Source: Pirellula staleyi DSM 6068
Lineage (GTDB): Bacteria > Planctomycetota > Planctomycetia > Pirellulales > Pirellulaceae
Assembly (NCBI GenBank): GCA_945875845.1
Contig: CAMCMB010000041.1
Coordinates: 1-60,599 of the forward strand
DNA length: 60,599 bases
Direction of reading: 5' to 3'
In this document: positions 50,537-60,599 of the stretch, piece after piece
Layout: each line of letters begins with the position of its first letter
Numbering within the stretch: the stretch's first letter is position 1
Position numbers and translations under genes: made by a program
The notes under the pieces: model-generated
Database searches by the model: none
Seen by the model: only the letters and a program-made list of their open reading frames with translations
Told to the model about the DNA's origin: nothing

Positions 50537-50967
50537 TACAAGTGTTATGCAACAAGAGTACACCTACTCGGCCAAAAAAGAGAACGCGATACTCATTGGG
50601 TGAAGCCACGGCCTCAGCGTGCTTGTCGCGTTGGTGAGCAAGTTTTCGCGGGTGGCATCGAAACTTAAGCGACCCACGACACTTGCGTCGTGGGGGCTTG
50701 GTGTCCTTTGGCCAAGCGTTTAGCCGACCAAACTTGGCTTCGTATGGCACAAGGCCATGCGGAGGCCAGGGTGCCTGCTTCGTTGACCTTTGCCCTAGCG
50801 AGAAGGTAACGATCCGCTGGGATAAACCCAGCGGCATTTGATTCATGCCACTGGCTTTATGCCAGTGGTAATTGACCTACACCCTTGCGTTGGTGAATGA
50901 TCTCGACGCTGTCAACGCGAGAGTAAGCGTATGATAGAATTCACCCTCTCTGAATTTTACGCATCTC
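50537..50967. other. Intergenic region with hairpins and one 91-bp-type unit
   Basis: A 431-bp spacer. It holds a hairpin CCCACGAC-ACTT-GCGTCGTGGG near 50671-50692 and a diverged single copy of the 91-bp unit (50788-50876). No gene was recognised. Confidence 0.6.
50788..50876. repeat. Single diverged copy of the 91-bp unit
   Basis: TTGACCTTTGCCCTAGCGAG then GATCCGCTGGGATAAACCCA, GCGGCATTTG and GCCACTGGCTTTATGCCAGT. The stem CCGCTGGG...CCCAGCGG has two changes relative to the array consensus (CCCCTGGG...CCCAGGGG), one on each arm, that keep base pairing. This is compensatory change and argues that the hairpin matters. Confidence 0.8.
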
Positions 50968-53730
50968 ATGACCGCCCTAGCCAACCAACTTAGCCTAGAT
51001 CCAGGTATGCCCGAAACGGACACTCGCCTTGCTGTTTGTATTTCGCCCCAGGGGCGGTTGTTTTTGGAAATCAACGACGATCCTTTGGTGAAACCAATTG
51101 ATTCCGTGTTGGCTCAATTGTTAGTCGATGGTTTTGGAAAATCGCAGTGGTCAGGACTTACGCTTCTTGTGTGCAAGCAGTTCGATGTTTCGCTAAATCT
51201 GCCGCTCGACTTCTGGCGCCGATTCGCAGAAAGCTATTTTCAAGCCCTATGCAGGAATGCCTCTCAAAACGCCAAGCATTGGACCAGCCCTCGACCGCCA
51301 TCGGACGAGGATCTCATCGAACGCATCGATTCGGCCCCTGCGATGCGTGGACTGGAATACCTTAACGTCGAATCTCTCAAAACGATTTGGCATGAGCTCG
51401 ACAGTTACACCCTAAACGCTACCAAGTCTGCAAAAGAGGATCTGGCTAGCTATTTGCATGGACTCAATGCAGCCTGGAATCTCGTCGGGCGAGTAACGTT
51501 TCATTTGGCGGAAAATAAAAAGAATGAGCAATTTCCATTTGCCTTCCTTGCAACGTATACCGATGGCCATTCGACTACGGGGGCTTTACGTCATATTCCG
51601 TTGGCGGATGCTCTCAAGCAATCGATCATTGAAAAAGATACCGAACAATTGAACGTATTGCTGGAGCCAGTTCAGCGGGCTTCCGAAAAGTGCAAGCTGA
51701 TTCAGGAGTTGCTCGAATCGCGAGCATTGTTTTCCGCACAAGCCTGGTCGATTCAAACAGCGTATGAGTTCCTGACGGCTGTACCCGCAATGGAACATGC
51801 TGGAGTTCTAGTGCGGGTACCGAATTGGTGGAACGCGTCTCGTCCGCCGCGCCCCAGTATTCAAGTGCGCATTGGCCAAAAGAAAAAGCCTGGGGTGAGT
51901 TTGATTGACGCGCTCGATTTCAAAGTCGAGGTTGCATTCCAAGGCGAACCTCTCAGCCAAGAGGAAATCAGGCAATTGATGTCGGCCCGCGAAGACATGA
52001 CGCTTCTTCGGGGCCAATGGGTTCAAGTCGATGACCAGCGTCTGCAACAAGCCATGGACCAATGGGCCAAACTCGAACGCGAGCATGCATCAGGCATCGG
52101 ATTCCTAGAGGGGCTGCGATTGCTTTCCGGAACTCACATCGGCGGACTGGCGGTTGACGAAGAGGTTCGACAATGGTCGCGTGTCGAAGCGGGCGATTGG
52201 CTGCATGAAATACTCGATACGCTTCGCGACCCCAGCGGCGTCGTTCAAATCGATCCGCATCGAGGTTTAAATGCAACCTTGCGCAACTATCAAATCGATG
52301 GAGTCCGTTGGCTTTGGTTCACTACTCAGCTCGGCTTAGGCGCTTGTTTGGCGGATGACATGGGTTTGGGCAAAACGATTCAAGTGATATCCCTCTTGCT
52401 GCAGACAAAATCGCAACCCAACAGTCCCAAGAAGAAACAGGAAACTCATTCACCTAGTTTGCTGGTTGCCCCGACATCCTTGATCGGGAACTGGCAACGC
52501 GAAGTCGAACGATTTGCACCCAGTTTGAAAATGTTCGTTGCGCATCGTTCGCATCATGAGGCGAGCACGCTGAAACGCGTGGCGGAAAACCCGGTGGATG
52601 AACTGGCAGAATACGACTTGGTTGCTACGACCTATGGCTTAGCAAGACGCGAAGGCTGGTTGGCCGATGTTCCTTGGCGATTTTTGGTGCTAGACGAAGC
52701 GCAAGCCATCAAGAACTCGGGATCATCTCAGGCCAAGGCGATCAAGAAAATTCAGGCGGAAGGTCGCATCGTATTGACGGGAACACCCGTTGAGAATCAC
52801 TTGGGTGATTTGTGGTCGCTATTCGATTTTTGCTCGCCAGGGTTGCTGGGTACGGCGTCTCAGTTCAAAAAATTCCTCAACCGCGACGACAATCGAGGGA
52901 TCGCGTCGCTTCGCAAATTGGTTCGGCCTTACATCCTGAGGCGACTTAAGACGGATCCAGCGATTGCCCCTGACTTGCCGGACAAGACTGAGATGCGAGT
53001 GGATTGCGGTCTATCAGCGACTCAAACGGCCCTTTATCAAAAGATTGTCCTCGAGCTTGAGAAAACGCTCGACACGGCCACGGGCATTCAACGACGCGGC
53101 TTGGTGCTGTCGGTATTGATGCAATTGAAGCAGCTCTGCAATCATCCTGCGCTCTATCTGAAACAAGATAAGTTCGTTCACCAGGATTCGGGCAAGTTTA
53201 CGGAATTGCAAGCCATCTGCGAAACAATTTGCGAGAAGCAAGAAAAGGTTTTGGTCTTTACGCAATTCCAATCGATGTGCCAACCGATTTCCGATTTTCT
53301 GGCAACCCTCTTTGGTCGACCGGGTTTGATTTTGACCGGTAAAACGCTGGCCAAATCGCGCAGCAAGTTGGTGGAGGAGTTTCAGGAGGAGGCGGGACCG
53401 CCGTTCTTTGTCATCTCGGTCAAGGCGGGTGGGACCGGACTGAACTTGACGCAGGCTAGCCATGTGATCCACTTTGATCGTTGGTGGAACCCAGCGGTAG
53501 AGGATCAAGCGACCGATCGGGCTTTTCGGATTGGGCAAAAACGCAGCGTCCTGGTCCATAAGTTCGTATGTCGGGGTACATTGGAAGAGAAGATAGACCA
53601 AATGATTCGCGATAAAAAATCGATCAGCCAAGAGTTGTTCAGCGACGAAGGGGAGCTGAATTTGACGGAGATGTCCAATCAGCAGCTCATGAAATTTGTA
53701 GCCTTGGATATCAGCAAAGCTTCGACGTAG
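50968..53730 (+). CDS. SNF2-family DNA helicase/translocase
   Basis: A 920-residue SNF2/Rad54-type ATPase, expected to move along duplex DNA in the cytoplasm. The first ~430 residues are a helicase-associated region without catalytic motifs. Helicase motifs follow: Q-like RNYQIDGVRWLW, Walker A LADDMGLGKTIQ near 462, LLVAPTSLIGNWQREVERFA, the Walker B box FLVLDEAQAIKN near 574, LTGTPVENHLGDLWSLFDF, and in the second lobe KVLVFTQFQSM, SVKAGGTGLNLTQA, HFDRWWNPAVEDQATDRAFR with IGQKRSV. The gene is followed 50 bases later by a SWIM zinc-finger gene, a pair known to recur in bacteria. The role is likely in DNA repair or chromatin-like remodelling, not proven. Confidence 0.95.
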   Translation: MTALANQLSLDPGMPETDTRLAVCISPQGRLFLEINDDPLVKPIDSVLAQLLVDGFGKSQWSGLTLLVCKQFDVSLNLPLDFWRRFAESYFQALCRNASQNAKHWTSPRPPSDEDLIERIDSAPAMRGLEYLNVESLKTIWHELDSYTLNATKSAKEDLASYLHGLNAAWNLVGRVTFHLAENKKNEQFPFAFLATYTDGHSTTGALRHIPLADALKQSIIEKDTEQLNVLLEPVQRASEKCKLIQELLESRALFSAQAWSIQTAYEFLTAVPAMEHAGVLVRVPNWWNASRPPRPSIQVRIGQKKKPGVSLIDALDFKVEVAFQGEPLSQEEIRQLMSAREDMTLLRGQWVQVDDQRLQQAMDQWAKLEREHASGIGFLEGLRLLSGTHIGGLAVDEEVRQWSRVEAGDWLHEILDTLRDPSGVVQIDPHRGLNATLRNYQIDGVRWLWFTTQLGLGACLADDMGLGKTIQVISLLLQTKSQPNSPKKKQETHSPSLLVAPTSLIGNWQREVERFAPSLKMFVAHRSHHEASTLKRVAENPVDELAEYDLVATTYGLARREGWLADVPWRFLVLDEAQAIKNSGSSQAKAIKKIQAEGRIVLTGTPVENHLGDLWSLFDFCSPGLLGTASQFKKFLNRDDNRGIASLRKLVRPYILRRLKTDPAIAPDLPDKTEMRVDCGLSATQTALYQKIVLELEKTLDTATGIQRRGLVLSVLMQLKQLCNHPALYLKQDKFVHQDSGKFTELQAICETICEKQEKVLVFTQFQSMCQPISDFLATLFGRPGLILTGKTLAKSRSKLVEEFQEEAGPPFFVISVKAGGTGLNLTQASHVIHFDRWWNPAVEDQATDRAFRIGQKRSVLVHKFVCRGTLEEKIDQMIRDKKSISQELFSDEGELNLTEMSNQQLMKFVALDISKAST

Positions 53731-53780
53731 TTAGTGAGTTTTAGAACTTTTCAGCACTTTGCAAACAAAGGAATGGAACC

Positions 53781-54887
53781 ATGGGATGGGGCGGAGGCTG
53801 GGAACCTTATGTGCCTGTAGCGCAACGAAGAGCGCAAGCTGCGGCAGAGATTGCAAGGCTCGATAAAAAGAGAAATGCGAAGGGGTCAGCCCGTTGCCCC
53901 GTACGTATTGTTGGCCAAAAAATGGCGACAACGTTTTGGGGGGAAGCGTGGTGCACCAATCTTCTGAGCTATAGCGACTACTCAAATCGATTGCCGAGAG
54001 GCCGTTCTTATGCAAGGAACGGTTCGATTGTGGATTTGCAAATCGAAAAGGGGAATATCACAGCGTTGGTCAGTGGTTCGAGTTTATACAGAATTGCGAT
54101 TCAGATTAAGACTTTGGCACCCAAGCATTGGCAGTGCATTAAGTTCGACTGTTCGCAGTCCATTCATTCGATGATGGATCTATTGCGAGGCAAACTCAGC
54201 AACGCAGTCCTTCAACGATTGACGAGCCCCAAGATCGGTTTGTTTCCGCAACCCTCCGAGATTGATTTCAAGTGCAGTTGTCCCGACTCAGCTTACTTAT
54301 GCAAACACTTAGCAGCTGTCATGTACGGGATCGGAAATCGGCTGGACAATGCGCCCGAGTTACTTTTCTTGCTACGCGGCGTTGACCAGAATGAGTTGAT
54401 TCGCGAAGTGGTGACCAATCCAGCGTTCGGTGAATCGTTTTCTAGCCAACCAATATCGGAGAGTTCTCGGAAGGGGCTTGCCGAAGAGGACTTGGGCGAA
54501 CTTTTCGGGATTGATCTTGTATCGAGTCCATCCGGAGTGAATACGAAAGCCAACAAGAAAGCAGTACCGAAACCGAAGCCACTGAAACCGATTGTTTCCA
54601 AAAGCCAGGATGCCAAACCAGCTGTTGTAAAGACGGCCAAGTTACCTAATGCGAAGCGAAAAAGCGCAGAGCCTACAGTCAAGCCAACTGTGCCTGGCTT
54701 GCCTGTCTCATTAAAAGAGGCGATGGAAAAGTTGGAGGCAAGCGACCGTCAATCGCTCCAGACAAAATCGACCAAGTCGGCAAGCAGGGCGACAGCCAAA
54801 GTTGCGGTGGGTGTCGAAGAGAAATCGAAGGGAAAGAAAGCCAAATCCACTGTCTTAAACGCAAAAAAGCGAAATAGGCCTACATAA
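53781..54887 (+). CDS. SWIM zinc-finger protein with Lys/Pro/Ala-rich tail
   Basis: A 368-residue protein. Its middle holds a SWIM zinc finger, CSCPDSAYLCKH (Cys165, Cys167, Cys174, His176; CxCx6CxH), preceded by a conserved N-terminal region (GWGGGWEPYVPVAQRRAQAA, ATTFWGEAWCTNL, SYARNGSIVDLQI). From about 245 the tail is basic and low-complexity (KKAVPKPKPLKPIVSK, KKAKSTVLNAKKRNRPT), like histone H1-type or other DNA-binding tails. SWIM proteins pair with SNF2 ATPases in many bacteria, and this gene follows one at 50 bases. The zinc finger may guide the ATPase to DNA or protein; the tail could strengthen nucleic-acid binding. This is inference. Confidence 0.85.
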   Translation: MGWGGGWEPYVPVAQRRAQAAAEIARLDKKRNAKGSARCPVRIVGQKMATTFWGEAWCTNLLSYSDYSNRLPRGRSYARNGSIVDLQIEKGNITALVSGSSLYRIAIQIKTLAPKHWQCIKFDCSQSIHSMMDLLRGKLSNAVLQRLTSPKIGLFPQPSEIDFKCSCPDSAYLCKHLAAVMYGIGNRLDNAPELLFLLRGVDQNELIREVVTNPAFGESFSSQPISESSRKGLAEEDLGELFGIDLVSSPSGVNTKANKKAVPKPKPLKPIVSKSQDAKPAVVKTAKLPNAKRKSAEPTVKPTVPGLPVSLKEAMEKLEASDRQSLQTKSTKSASRATAKVAVGVEEKSKGKKAKSTVLNAKKRNRPT

Positions 54888-54929
54888 ATCCGTTGGTTAA
54901 TAGCACAACGGGCGCAATCGCTTTTCGAC

Positions 54930-55844
54930 TTATGCCGCTTTGCTCGCGGCTCGCCGCAGATGCCGTGGCTCGATGACTTCGGACGCAAGGCCGATCATTT
55001 CCAAAAATTTGATTTCGTAGTAGCTGATGTCAATTTCCCACCATCGATGTTGGAGGCAAGCGGTGGAGGGGTCTTCGTGATGATTGTTGTGCCAGCCTTC
55101 ACCGACGGTCAGAAGGGCGACAAACCAATTGTTGCGGCTATGTTCTTTGGTCTCGTAGTTTTGGTATCCGAACAAGTGGCTCAGCGAATTGACGGACCAC
55201 GTGATATGCCACACCGCGATGATGCGAACGTAGACGCCCCAGACGATCATGCTAAGTCCAAGCTGTAGAGCGCCCGCAGGTCCCCATCCGATCCATCCGG
55301 CGATCAATCCTACGAGGAAAAAGACAGGCAATTGGGCCAAGGCAATGTAAAGATGCGTCATAGGACGCTTTTCCATGTACATGTAAAATGGATCGCGGAG
55401 CAGGTCTTTTGAAAATTTTTCGATGGCTGCGAGAGAATGTGTTTCTCGATTCTTGAACATGAGCCAGCCCATATGCGACCAAAAGAAATTGACGAGCGGC
55501 GTGTGGGGATCAGGCTGATGATCGGAGTGGACATGGTGCATGCGGTGAATCGCGACCCAACGGGCAGGTGAGTCTTCGAAGCAGCAGATACCCAGGACGG
55601 CTAGGGTATGTTCAACCCAGCGAGGGGTTTTGAAACTGCGGTGGGTTAGTAGACGGTGGTAACCAATCGTTATACCCTGTCCGAAGATGTGGATGCCCGC
55701 TAGCATTGAAAAGAGGCCGATCCACGAAAAGAAATAGGGGTGGAGTGCCATCAATGCGAGCAAGTGCATCCCAACAATTGTCCCGAGGTAGAGACGGTTT
55801 AGAGTGAGCGGCTTGACGACCGCGGCTGGGATTTCTAGGGCCAT
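54930..55844 (-). CDS. Fatty acid desaturase (acyl-CoA/acyl-lipid delta-9 type)
   Basis: A 304-residue membrane di-iron desaturase. The three histidine boxes are present: YHRLLTHRSF near 62-68, IHRMHHVHSDH near 100-107 and EGWHNNHHEDP near 256-262, arranged as in delta-9 desaturases, with hydrophobic helices before and between (GTIVGMHLLALMAL, LPVFFLVGLIAGWIGWG). It would introduce a cis double bond into membrane acyl chains. It is transcribed toward the SWIM gene and away from the 16S unit; no adjacent partner was seen. Confidence 0.9.
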   Translation of the reverse strand: MALEIPAAVVKPLTLNRLYLGTIVGMHLLALMALHPYFFSWIGLFSMLAGIHIFGQGITIGYHRLLTHRSFKTPRWVEHTLAVLGICCFEDSPARWVAIHRMHHVHSDHQPDPHTPLVNFFWSHMGWLMFKNRETHSLAAIEKFSKDLLRDPFYMYMEKRPMTHLYIALAQLPVFFLVGLIAGWIGWGPAGALQLGLSMIVWGVYVRIIAVWHITWSVNSLSHLFGYQNYETKEHSRNNWFVALLTVGEGWHNNHHEDPSTACLQHRWWEIDISYYEIKFLEMIGLASEVIEPRHLRRAASKAA

Positions 55845-56712
55845 ATTGACTGAGCTCCGTGTGAGCGTTGTAAAAACTTCATTCCGATTCCGGATGATGG
55901 GTAAACCGACAAAGGGCGCCTGGCCTTAATCGGGTCTCCTTGAAAAAGGCCCAGGATTCGGCGAAAGCGTATCGATCGGATAGAACAAACCCTACATGAT
56001 TGAGAAATAATTCTCTACCGCGAAATCCAAGTATTCTTTCTCGGCGTGATCGCGAATGAAGTGGAAGTAACGGCAAAGACCGGACCTTGGGTGCTTTTTG
56101 CTGCCCGGTTGGGCATTGAGCCTAGCGGGCGTCGGTTCGCTTCCGAGAAAAAATGCGTTCGTTTCCCGCACCTTTCGCTTCTAGGCTGTGATTTGGTAAC
56201 CCGCGCCCGTGAGCGAGGGACCGTGTGTCATTCCTCGCTTAACGGCTTGTTGCTTTCATGGGCTGTGACACGGAGTATTCGAAAGTGGCATGGGCGTCTC
56301 GCCCATGGACTCACGAGCGGGACTCACGAGCGGGACGCTCGTGCCACGCTTTGGTAACAAGCCGGTACGCGTCGGGTTTTCAAACTTCCGGCAAAAAGTG
56401 CACCATCCAAAAATTCAAAACCTATCAGCCGAAACGTCCAGAGAGAGTCGAGATCATGGGTGGCAAGCCGTTCAAGACGCCATTTTTCGGTGGCCAAGTC
56501 AAGCAAATGGAATCGAAGTCCCAAGGAAAACCTTGGTTCCTGCCCGCAAAAACACAATGTTCCAAAAAAAGAACCACAATAATGGGTTTGCCCCTTGCGG
56601 GCTCGTCGAGGTGCCACTATCTTTTCGCCTCCTCGCTGAGACCAACTCCGGTTGGTTGAGTTTTCCGACTCGGCAAACAAGCCGATGCGACGAAAATAAA
56701 AGCGAACTGAAG
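55845..56712. other. Intergenic region between desaturase and 16S promoter
   Basis: Overlapping frames of 130-180 residues exist on both strands here but show no protein-like composition. An inverted, repeated segment lies at 56286-56349 (GTGGCATGGGCG...TGCCAC with two ACTCACGAGCGGG copies). No gene is supported. Confidence 0.45.
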
Positions 56713-56713
56713 C

Positions 56714-56743
56714 TTGACACGAACCGACAAACTCGGTTACACT
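56714..56743 (+). promoter_or_regulatory. Probable 16S rRNA promoter
   Basis: -35 box TTGACA (56714-56719), 18-bp spacer, -10 box TACACT (56738-56743), then a GC-rich stretch GTTGGGCCCGAC that fits the start region of growth-rate-controlled rRNA promoters. It lies about 270 bases upstream of the mature 16S. Confidence 0.6.
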
Positions 56744-56825
56744 GTTGGGCCCGACGAAACGAGTGTCAGCGAGACGAACGACTTGAAAAGGTCGTTCGGC
56801 GAGCGAAATACAAGTTGAGTCAATT

Positions 56826-56838
56826 TGATCTTTGACAA
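56826..56838 (+). promoter_or_regulatory. boxA antitermination site in 16S leader
   Basis: TGATCTTTGACAA closely matches the bacterial rRNA boxA consensus (TGCTCTTTAACAA) to which NusB/S10 bind in the leader transcript. It lies after the promoter and before the 16S. Confidence 0.65.
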
Positions 56839-57013
56839 TCTGGTGGATGAGTTTTAATGTTGATGTTTTTAGCAAACGTCAATAACTTTGAGAATTTTTG
56901 TGTAGATGAATTTCGGTGACCAATTGACCAAGGTCACCAACCGGTTTCAAAAAACCAACCAAGTTAGTTATGGTTGATGTTGAGAGCAATCTCGATGTTG
57001 GCCTAAGCATACA

Positions 57014-58543
<1,530 letters not shown>

Positions 58544-58621
58544 ATTACAGTCTATCACGGCTCTGCCGGAGGTAGGCACAATTAAGTGACCACAATTGTT
58601 CGAAGAGTAAAACTCATCTAT

Positions 58622-58646
58622 CTGACGCTGTGTCAAACAGCGTCAG
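58622..58646 (+). other. Hairpin in 16S trailer
   Basis: CTGACGCTG-TGTCAAA-CAGCGTCAG, a perfect 9-bp stem 90 bases after the 16S end. It may be a processing signal or a secondary stop. Confidence 0.6.
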
Positions 58647-58676
58647 TGAAATACACCAGATTTCAAAATAGAGAAG

Positions 58677-58711
58677 CCCGGCTTAGTGCAAACTAAGTCG
58701 GGTTTTTTTTT
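58677..58711 (+). terminator. Rho-independent terminator of the 16S unit
   Basis: Stem CCCGGCTTAG paired with CTAAGTCGGG (one G-U), loop TGCAAA, followed by nine T residues. It is a strong intrinsic terminator, which shows that the 16S transcript ends here. Confidence 0.9.
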
Positions 58712-58852
58712 GCGCTTTTCGGCAGATTTTTGCTGTCAACTATCCCCTGACTTGCTCCATTCCCATCCGACCAACGATTCCAAGGTTGGCCTAGGCAGTC
58801 CTCGCCGGATATAATCTTCATTGGTTCCATTTCCGCTTTTGAGATTCCGGTC

Positions 58853-59503
58853 ATGAGTATTGCGTTAGTAACCACTTTGGAAGATCGATTGGCAGACCTT
58901 GGCAACGTGCCGGCAGCTAGGGTTCGAAGCGAGCCCGCGCCCGGCGCTGCAACACTCGAAGATGTTGTGCGGTTCCATAACACAGAACGCCGACTCTATG
59001 AGTTGGTTGACCGCACATTGGTGGAGAAGGCGATGGGTTGGCAGGAGTCGTTTTTGGCGGGAGTTCTTTTGCAGTGGCTGAACAATTACCTGGACCAGCA
59101 TCGCATTGGCGTCGCAACTGGTCCAGATGGGATGACGCGGCTCTTTGGGGATACGGTGCGTGCTCCCGATTTGGCATTTTTTGCTTGGGCAAGAATGCCC
59201 GGAGGCCGGATCCCAAAGGAACCTGTGCCCGATATTGTGCCGAATTTTGTGATCGAAGTCTTATCCGTCGGTAATACCTACGGAGAAATGTCACGCAAGC
59301 GACGCGAGTATTTTCACGCTGGTGTCGAGTTGCTGTGGATGGTTGATCATCGATCGCGAACCGTAACTGTATTTAGAACGCCCCAGGACGCCACGGTGGT
59401 TACCGAGGGACAGAATTTAGATGGCGGAAATGTCCTGCCGGGCTGGAAAGTCGACATCGCTGATCTGCTCAGCCGACTCGATCGCAATGCTGACTCACAA
59501 TAG
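58853..59503 (+). CDS. Uma2-family (PD-(D/E)xK fold) protein
   Basis: A 216-residue protein of the Uma2/DUF820 family, a restriction-endonuclease-like fold very abundant in cyanobacteria and planctomycetes. Family marks: YELVDRTLVEKAMGW near 50-64, GDTVRAPDLAFFAWARMP near 98-115 (catalytic Asp), NFVIEVLSVGNTYGEMSRK near 130-150 (Glu of the D-ExK pair), and YFHAGVELLWMVDHRSRTVT. The biological role of the family is not settled; nuclease activity is predicted only from fold. It is downstream of the 16S terminator and stands alone. Confidence 0.85.
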   Translation: MSIALVTTLEDRLADLGNVPAARVRSEPAPGAATLEDVVRFHNTERRLYELVDRTLVEKAMGWQESFLAGVLLQWLNNYLDQHRIGVATGPDGMTRLFGDTVRAPDLAFFAWARMPGGRIPKEPVPDIVPNFVIEVLSVGNTYGEMSRKRREYFHAGVELLWMVDHRSRTVTVFRTPQDATVVTEGQNLDGGNVLPGWKVDIADLLSRLDRNADSQ

Positions 59504-60460
59504 CGTGCTTATTCATGCTTGCAGGCTAAAAATCCGTACGTATCTTTTAACAGAAGGTCGGCTAAAGCAGGGCATAAAGCCAGTGGCATCAATCAAATGC
59601 CTATGAAACGGTGCGGAGTGGCTGATTTGCTGCAAGGGCATGTATTAGGTAACCAAGTTCTTCATCGACTTCGGATATGCTGGATACGGTCGATGCGATA
59701 GAGTTCGTCGGGGTAGCATCTCGTTTTTTGGTCAGTTGATATCAAGGAATTCATTGTGTTTCCATGGGCGCCAGTCTCGCGTCCGTTTTTGACAAGTTGG
59801 ATTCACGAATCGGTGGCATCGCTAGCTTTCGATTCTTCTGCATCCCGCGTTTGACGCGTTCGCGGTCCTGATCCCAACGACCGCTTAGAATTGACGCTCG
59901 CAACACCAGGATGCGTTCCGCCAACGATGTTGGGATGGTTGAGTCGGGCGAGCAGTCGTCCCTCGCGTTCGAAACGTTCCGCAAACAAAGGTTCACGGGC
60001 CAATCGCAATGGCAGGATTTTCAATGCGACAATGCAATCGAGTTTAGGGTCAACGCCACGGCGGAGCAACTACAAAGATACATGGGAATTTGAATCCCAA
60101 AGGTTACCAGTTAACCCGGATGTCGAGCAATATTCATTTGGACTATGTAATCCTGACAGAGTCAGCAATCTCATCCGCCGCGCCGAATCGGCACATCTGC
60201 AAAGGTCACAGTTGTCTTGGTTCACCGGCAAATGGAATGTTCCGCGCTTGGCTAACGCAGTGGTAACGCATCCTGCTAAGGGATTTCGCCGCATCGTGCG
60301 GCGAAGGTTTATCGCATAAGCCAAAATCGGAATGGAAGGGAGCGGTCCTTCGAAAAGGGCCGCTCCTCATTCTGACTTTGGGCTCCACGACGCTCGGATT
60401 GCACCTCTGCAGAGCCCTATCCTTCGTGTAGCTCTCTTCGTTGTAGCTGCTTCGCTCAGG
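59504..60460. other. Terminal non-coding region with debris
   Basis: About 950 bp without a supported intact gene. It contains a short echo of the 91-bp unit (GGCATAAAGCCAGTGGCATC near 59570), a protein-kinase fragment (59920-60066), a hairpin GCCGCATCGTGCGGC near 60287, and the hairpin GAGCGGTCC-TTCGAAAA-GGGCCGCTC (60341-60366) just before the second IS3-type copy. Confidence 0.5.
59920..60066 (-). pseudogene. Serine/threonine protein kinase fragment
   Basis: The minus-strand translation holds LDCIVALKILPLRLAREPLF followed by AERFEREGRLLARLNHPNIV. This is the N-lobe of a PknB-type kinase (VALKIL with the ATP-binding Lys; the alphaC Glu; HPNIV). Upstream the glycine-rich loop is not recognisable, and after HPNIV the frame becomes unrelated sequence. 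It is an isolated piece of about 45 codons. Confidence 0.65.
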
Positions 60461-60599
60461 CTATGCAACTTGTTTTGCCGCAGCTCGCTTCTCTTGACGT
60501 TGTTTGCGTGCTGCTTCTAGCTTGCGATCGCGTTCTTCCCCGATCACTTCGCTTAGCCCTGCGAGGCAATCCGCAGGGGTAACGTAGCCGATGGCGCTG
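60461..60599 (-). mobile_element. Second copy of IS3-type orfB 3' end
   Basis: 139 bases identical to positions 1-139, in the same orientation, ending in the same stop codon (60461-60463) and cut off by the window end. It codes the C-terminal part of the IS3 integrase (VRLHSAIGYVTPADCLAG region and tail). Confidence 0.9.

Noticed and set aside
56324-56875. 183-codon minus-strand frame upstream of the 16S
   Set aside because: It runs through the 16S promoter and boxA, overlaps an equally long frame on the other strand and has no recognisable motif.

Overview
The window reads as a piece of a planctomycete chromosome, most likely from the Pirellula/Rhodopirellula side of the phylum. This rests on family content: four pairs of a secreted c-type-cytochrome-like protein (PSCyt1 with DUF1549/DUF1553, or DUF1587/1592/1588/1585) and a Tat-exported partner (DUF1501 or DUF1552), a DUF1080 protein, Tat-exported Gfo/Idh/MocA and lactonase proteins, a PQQ-propeller protein, and a solitary 16S rRNA gene with its own promoter, boxA and terminator and no 23S gene behind it. 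No tRNA, CRISPR array, phage module or replication gene was recognised.

Layout. 1-1230: debris, namely an IS3-type element with a nonsense codon and an internal deletion, followed by a group II intron remnant that keeps a reverse-transcriptase piece and a domain V hairpin. 1353-2300: TPM-domain membrane protein. 2742-7880 (minus): operon of a DUF1592-type dihaem protein, a DUF1552 protein and an unnamed secreted protein. 8595-13855: thrS, a convergent Gfo/Idh/MocA oxidoreductase, and a divergent DUF1080-esterase fusion. 13991-19476 (plus): compact run hpt, two glycosyltransferases, a LarA-like protein and a PQQ-propeller protein. 19790-20335: six tandem 91-bp units between convergent genes. 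20340-25330 (minus): DUF1549/1553 cytochrome and DUF1501. 25765-29674 (minus): BlaI-type repressor and an M56 (BlaR1-like) sensor with a long tail of carboxypeptidase-regulatory-like repeats. 29898-32445: lipase-like protein, tyrosine recombinase pseudogene, big palindromes, small amino-acid-kinase-family protein. 32461-38708 (minus): a second copy of the three-gene operon, split by a RAYT gene with REP sequences on both sides. 38954-39737: deletion derivative of an IS4-type element. 39850-45664: membrane-anchored protein, then the second DUF1549/1553 + DUF1501 pair. 45774-50536: small membrane protein, ECF-type sigma factor with a membrane partner, an unknown acidic protein and a lactonase-type propeller. 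50968-54887: SNF2 helicase and SWIM zinc-finger protein with a lysine-rich tail. 54930-55844: fatty acid desaturase. 56714-58711: 16S transcription unit. 58853-59503: Uma2-type nuclease-fold protein. The last 139 bases repeat the first 139 exactly.

The least ordinary content lies in the small mobile DNA. At least three palindromic repeat families are interleaved. (i) RAYT-type REPs (core GACGGAC...GTCCGTC) flank the RAYT gene, and one sits in frame inside a DUF1592 gene. (ii) A ~130-bp palindrome (family A) serves as the landing site both for an IS4-type element and for a 133-bp MITE with matching ends, each flanked by a 10-bp duplication of the same target sequence. (iii) An 81-bp palindrome (family B) lies inside that MITE and again just upstream of hpt. 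Heptanucleotide arrays, the 91-bp array and several long inverted repeats add to this. All functional statements come from reading the sequence and general family knowledge; no database search was run.
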